A stretch of DNA of 64,000 nt from positions 62,001 through 126,000 of the forward strand of contig DATNQM010000029.1 in assembly GCA_036704045.1 (NCBI GenBank), read 5' to 3'. Made by a program: the position numbers and the translations under genes. This DNA is from Ancylothrix sp036704045. Its GTDB lineage: Bacteria; Cyanobacteriota; Cyanobacteriia; Cyanobacteriales; Oscillatoriaceae. Below are positions 60,539 to 64,000 of this stretch, piece after piece; the first letter of the stretch is position 1, and the number at the start of each line of letters is the position of its first letter. The notes below the pieces were generated by a model. It saw only the letters and a list, made by a program, of their open reading frames with translations, did not search any database and was not told the origin of the DNA.

Positions 60539-62316
60539 ACAACTACCCCCTCAGATTTTGCAGCTAATTTTGCCAAACCAAAACACAGCAGCGCATTCAG
60601 CAACAAAAATCCTTGAGCCACAAAACCACCGCCAAATAGCCACACATTAGGAGACATCACCGCCGTCACCGCCAAACAACTCGCCACACCCAAAGAAGTG
60701 CCAATGGCAAACCATTTCCATGACTGATGGCCCAACAGCAACAGCACCAACCCCAAAGGAATTAAAACAGAAGCAAAAATCGGATTTAAAGCGCTACTTC
60801 CCTGAACAATATTTCCCAATTCAGGAATCGAGCTACCCATTGCCCGAAAAGGCCATTGGGGAAGATCGAAAATATAAAACCCGCGCAAGAAAAATAACCC
60901 CGAACTCCCCATTACCAAACCTGAAGAAAGCGACCAACTCCAAGCAAACGGGAAATAATTTCGCAAAAACCAAGCCAACATATAAGAACCCAACACCATT
61001 GCAATTTTTGGCAACAGCGCTACCGCACCACCATCAACCCAAAAGCGAGGATTCAAATAGCCATTATCCCGTAACCACCGGAAGAAATCGCGGAAGGTAA
61101 TTTGACCTTTGGTTGCCAATTGCACCGCAGCAGCTGCATCTAATTGACCGGCCCCAAAATGATTAAGTGGATCGTCCGCAACTGTCCGCGCCGACTGTTT
61201 CAAGATCCGCACAATTTCTTCGGGTTCTTGAACTCCTGCTGCTTTAATTAAAGCCGCGACTCCAGCAACGTGTGGTGCTGCCATACTTGTGCCTTGATAG
61301 GCAGCAAAAATTGACTCACCCGTTTCCGAGTCAATTGTGTTTTGCAAAATTCCGCCAACTTCTCCGTTTCTGGTATCGCCACCCGGTGCTGAAATATCGA
61401 CACCGGCCCCAAAATTAGAATAAAAGGCTTTTTGTCCCGAAGCATCCAGTGCCGCAACTCCTACCACATTTGGATACCGGGCGGGATAGCCAGCAGAACT
61501 ATCTGCACTATTGCCGGCGGCTGCAATTATCACAACTCCTTTACTATGGGCGTAATCAATGGCTTCTTGCATCAGTTGGCTTTCGCCTGGGCCACCCAAA
61601 CTCATATTGATGATATCGGCACCATTATCAGCGGCAAATTTGATGGCTTCTGCAATATCGGCAATGGTTCCACCGCCGGAAGCTGATAAAACTTTGAGGG
61701 GCATAATGCTGGCTTGATAGGCAATACCGGCCACGCCATACTCGTTGTTTGTACTTTGAGCAATAGTACCGGCAACGTGGGTTCCATGTCCGTTATCGTC
61801 GGTAGCTTCGCTTTTATCGTTGACAAAATCGTAGCCTGGGGCGAAAGTGGTGTCTTTTAAATCGGCTACTTGGGTTACGCCGGTGTCTATAACTGCCACT
61901 GTTACGCCATTGCCTTTGGTTTCTTCCCAAGCTTTTTCGATATTAATGCTCCGAAAGTTCCACTGTTGGTGATACATCGGGTCGTTGGGAATTTCTAAAG
62001 CGCTGTAAATATAATCCGGTTCAATGTATTCTGTTGATTGCCGAAGCTCGGATTTTTTCAACTTTTTAAGAAGTTGTTTATTTCCCTTGACAATATAGAC
62101 ATTATCTGATAAAGAAAACTCACTATTAAGTTGAGGTGTAATGCCGTATTGCTGAGAAAGGTTAGTGATTTGTTGTTCTATTTGGGAAGCTGGAATATCT
62201 TCGCGGAAATCAAGGACAATTTGGTTAAAATTGCCTTGATTTGCCAATCCTTTGAAATTGAACAAAGCAATAGCCACCCCAATAATAAATAGGGATAGCA
62301 TTAAAAACTTTCGCAT
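60535..62316 (-). CDS. S8 subtilisin-family serine protease with C-terminal membrane helices
   Basis: 593 residues. Signal peptide, an N-terminal propeptide-like region (about 30-110), then the S8 domain with the catalytic triad in VAVIDTGVTQ (Asp), GHGTHVAGTI (His) and GTSMAAPHVAGVAAL (Ser); the oxyanion Asn is in AAAGNS. The last roughly 180 residues contain about five membrane helices, so the protease is held in the membrane. The 77-aa gene is coupled downstream. Confidence 0.93.
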   Translation of the reverse strand: MRKFLMLSLFIIGVAIALFNFKGLANQGNFNQIVLDFREDIPASQIEQQITNLSQQYGITPQLNSEFSLSDNVYIVKGNKQLLKKLKKSELRQSTEYIEPDYIYSALEIPNDPMYHQQWNFRSINIEKAWEETKGNGVTVAVIDTGVTQVADLKDTTFAPGYDFVNDKSEATDDNGHGTHVAGTIAQSTNNEYGVAGIAYQASIMPLKVLSASGGGTIADIAEAIKFAADNGADIINMSLGGPGESQLMQEAIDYAHSKGVVIIAAAGNSADSSAGYPARYPNVVGVAALDASGQKAFYSNFGAGVDISAPGGDTRNGEVGGILQNTIDSETGESIFAAYQGTSMAAPHVAGVAALIKAAGVQEPEEIVRILKQSARTVADDPLNHFGAGQLDAAAAVQLATKGQITFRDFFRWLRDNGYLNPRFWVDGGAVALLPKIAMVLGSYMLAWFLRNYFPFAWSWSLSSGLVMGSSGLFFLRGFYIFDLPQWPFRAMGSSIPELGNIVQGSSALNPIFASVLIPLGLVLLLLGHQSWKWFAIGTSLGVASCLAVTAVMSPNVWLFGGGFVAQGFLLLNALLCFGLAKLAAKSEGVVV

Positions 62317-62504
62317 AAAAAACCTCTAAGGTCTTGCGGGTGTATCTTGAAGATAGCTTAAGGGTATGCTATTTGGCCTAAGTTTGGGACTAATCTTGAA
62401 AAAGAAGAATTTTTATTATAAAATTGCATGAATTGCTTCCGTTGAATTTTTTGAGGAAGCGTCATTTTTAACTTATCCTTAAAATCTCAAATTTAAAATA
62501 AAAA

Positions 62505-62906
62505 ATGGAAAGGGGTTTATTGTGGTTGCCATTATTGGCAGTTTTTATATGGTTGGCTTGGGCCGGCAGTAACGAATATCAAAAAGTAGAAGCCTATCGT
62601 CTGTGGGCGAAACAATTTGAACAAGCAAAATATGATATTTATTCAGTATTAGGGAAAAATGGCGATCTGTTAACCTGGGGAAAACCAACAAGTAAGGGGC
62701 CGGTCAACCTCCAAAGTTTTTCTCTCGAAGATGTGACTCAAATACGGTTTCTGGTAGACGGAATTGCGGTGGATCCCAATACTCCTCCCAGCCAGGGCAA
62801 AAAAATCGAACTGGAATTTAGCTTTAATAATTTTCCCTACCAGCGGGTTCCGTTTACAGAAATTCCCCTTGCTGCCGAGTGGGCTAAGTCTTTAAAACTA
62901 AATTGA
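62505..62906 (+). CDS. Small membrane-anchored protein
   Basis: 133 residues. Starts MERGLLWLPLLAVFIWLAWA, an N-terminal membrane helix, followed by an alpha/beta soluble part with IRFLVDGIAVDPNTPP. Function unknown. Confidence 0.75.
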   Translation: MERGLLWLPLLAVFIWLAWAGSNEYQKVEAYRLWAKQFEQAKYDIYSVLGKNGDLLTWGKPTSKGPVNLQSFSLEDVTQIRFLVDGIAVDPNTPPSQGKKIELEFSFNNFPYQRVPFTEIPLAAEWAKSLKLN

Positions 62907-62916
62907 GGCTGGTTTG

Positions 62917-62952
62917 AGAAACTCAGTTTTTTTTTAAGAAAACCGAGTTTCT
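62917..62952. terminator. Inverted repeat between ftsZ and the small membrane protein gene
   Basis: AGAAACTCAGTTTT pairs with AAAACCGAGTTTCT (one mismatch) around a T-rich loop. It lies between convergent genes and could terminate both. AGAAAC..GTTTCT sequences of this kind also occur near 54886-54935. Confidence 0.6.
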
Positions 62953-62970
62953 TCAGCTTTGTAAAGGTTT

Positions 62971-64000
62971 TTATCGGGGACGCCGTTTCTTCAAAAAGTC
63001 TGGGATATCTAAACCATCGGGCGCTTTTTGAGGTTCGGGTGTCGGTGGGGGTGAGGTTACTACTCTGCTGGTGGGAGTAACCGGACGTGGTGCCGGAGCA
63101 GTTTTAGCTGCTGGGGCACTCACCACTGTTTCAGGAGAAAAGCCGGTGGCAATCACCGTAATTCTAATTTCACCTTGAACCCTCTCATCAATAACCGCAC
63201 CGAAAATGATATTGGCATTGGGATCGACGTTTTCATAGATAATATCTGCGGCTGCACTCACTTCGTGAAGAGTAAGGTCAGTTCCGCCGGTGATATTAAA
63301 TACAACTCCTTTGGCACCATCAATAGAAGACTCCAGAAATGGCGAAGAAATCGCCTGGGAGGCAGCATCAACAGCGCGAGACTTACCAGAACCAATGCCA
63401 ATCCCCATCAAAGCCGAACCGGCATCTGCCATTACAGCCCGAACGTCGGCAAAGTCCACGTTTACCAAACCAGGAATCGTAATGATATCAGAAATGCCTT
63501 GAACACCTTGGCGGAGAATATCATCAGCTTCGCGGAAAGCTTTTTGAACCGGCGTATCAGCCTGGATAACATCCAGAAGCTTGTTATTTGGAATAACAAT
63601 CAGCGTGTCTACGCGGCTTTGGAGGGCATCGATCCCTTGTTCAGCTTGACTAAGACGGCGGCGTCCTTCAAAAGTAAATGGACGAGTTACCACGCCCACC
63701 GTCAACGCCCCCAACTCTTTCGCCACTTCTGCCACAATAGGAGCAGCGCCGGTGCCCGTGCCGCCACCCATACCGGCAGTAATAAAGACCAAATCAGACT
63801 GGCCTAAAGCTTGGGCAATTTCATCACGGGATTCTTCAGCGGCTTTTTGGCCAATAGCCGGGTTTCCCCCAGCGCCGAGTCCCCGTGTCAATTTTTGTCC
63901 AATTTGAAGGCGTTTAGGTGCGTCAGACTGACTGAGCGCTTGAGCATCGGTATTAACCGACCAAAACTCAACACCTAAAATTTCACTAGCAATCATACGG
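62971..64000 (-). CDS. ftsZ: Cell division protein FtsZ (partial, N-terminus off right edge)
   Basis: About 343 C-terminal residues. The tubulin signature GMGGGTGTGAAPIVAE, the T7 loop NVDFADVRAVM and the GTPase core are intact. The C-terminal linker is Pro-rich and ends DIPDFLKKRRPR, the tail that binds FtsA/SepF-type partners. The frame is open at the window edge (RMIASEILGVEFW), so the start lies outside. Confidence 0.97.
   Translation of the reverse strand, partial: RMIASEILGVEFWSVNTDAQALSQSDAPKRLQIGQKLTRGLGAGGNPAIGQKAAEESRDEIAQALGQSDLVFITAGMGGGTGTGAAPIVAEVAKELGALTVGVVTRPFTFEGRRRLSQAEQGIDALQSRVDTLIVIPNNKLLDVIQADTPVQKAFREADDILRQGVQGISDIITIPGLVNVDFADVRAVMADAGSALMGIGIGSGKSRAVDAASQAISSPFLESSIDGAKGVVFNITGGTDLTLHEVSAAADIIYENVDPNANIIFGAVIDERVQGEIRITVIATGFSPETVVSAPAAKTAPAPRPVTPTSRVVTSPPPTPEPQKAPDGLDIPDFLKKRRPR

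Overview
The window looks like a filamentous cyanobacterial chromosome of low to moderate GC. Diagnostic genes are sasA (circadian kinase), chlM (chlorophyll synthesis), a Tic22-family gene, a phytol-kinase-like gene, a hetF-like CHAT gene with short terminator-ended repeats upstream, and perfect NtcA boxes before both ammonium transporter genes. The pentamer CCGGC/GCCGG is strikingly frequent, while I saw no GCGATCGC (HIP1) site. I cannot name the species.

Layout. 1-3.3 kb: a cut response-regulator gene, xseB, then a dense leftward tRNA array (1099-3029, about 16 tRNA or tRNA-like genes) driven from a promoter near 3250. Three array tRNAs (His, Leu-UAA, Asp) carry the same palindrome-rich 30-nt sequence in place of the 7-nt T-loop. 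3.4-17 kb: ordinary cyanobacterial genes (FAD oxidoreductase, rplU-rpmA, tsaC-prmC, Tic22, HNH, pentapeptide repeats, dehydrogenase, sasA). 17.7-20.7 kb: DUF2079 membrane protein and a GT4 glycosyltransferase.

20.9-32.1 kb is the notable region. A rightward operon-like run starts at a promoter that matches the tRNA-array promoter (-35, 18-nt spacer, -10, flanking TGTAGTA repeats and a boxA-like leader). It contains a 66-aa protein, five Y-RNA-like genes sharing a CCUAA / (G/A)ACUU internal loop with covarying helices, a 322-aa orphan, a ribosomal L7/L12 paralogue, a 146-aa orphan, and a Ro60/TROVE protein (rsr). Three of the Y-like RNAs carry near-complete, unpermuted tRNA bodies (one Asn-like, two Leu-like). 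The two Leu-like ones carry a T-loop insertion of the same kind as the three array tRNAs. After a small secreted-protein gene come KptA (RNA 2'-phosphotransferase), an AAA+ ATPase, two orphans and an E1/ThiF-like protein. I read this as an RNA quality-control or repair island tied in sequence and regulation to the tRNA array.

32-64 kb: mostly housekeeping and metabolic genes (epimerase, class I aldolase, aminotransferase, chlM, nagA, purE, two amt genes, ispH, miaB, ddl), a broken Rpn-like gene, hetF with three NsiR1-like repeats, a subtilase, and ftsZ cut by the right edge.
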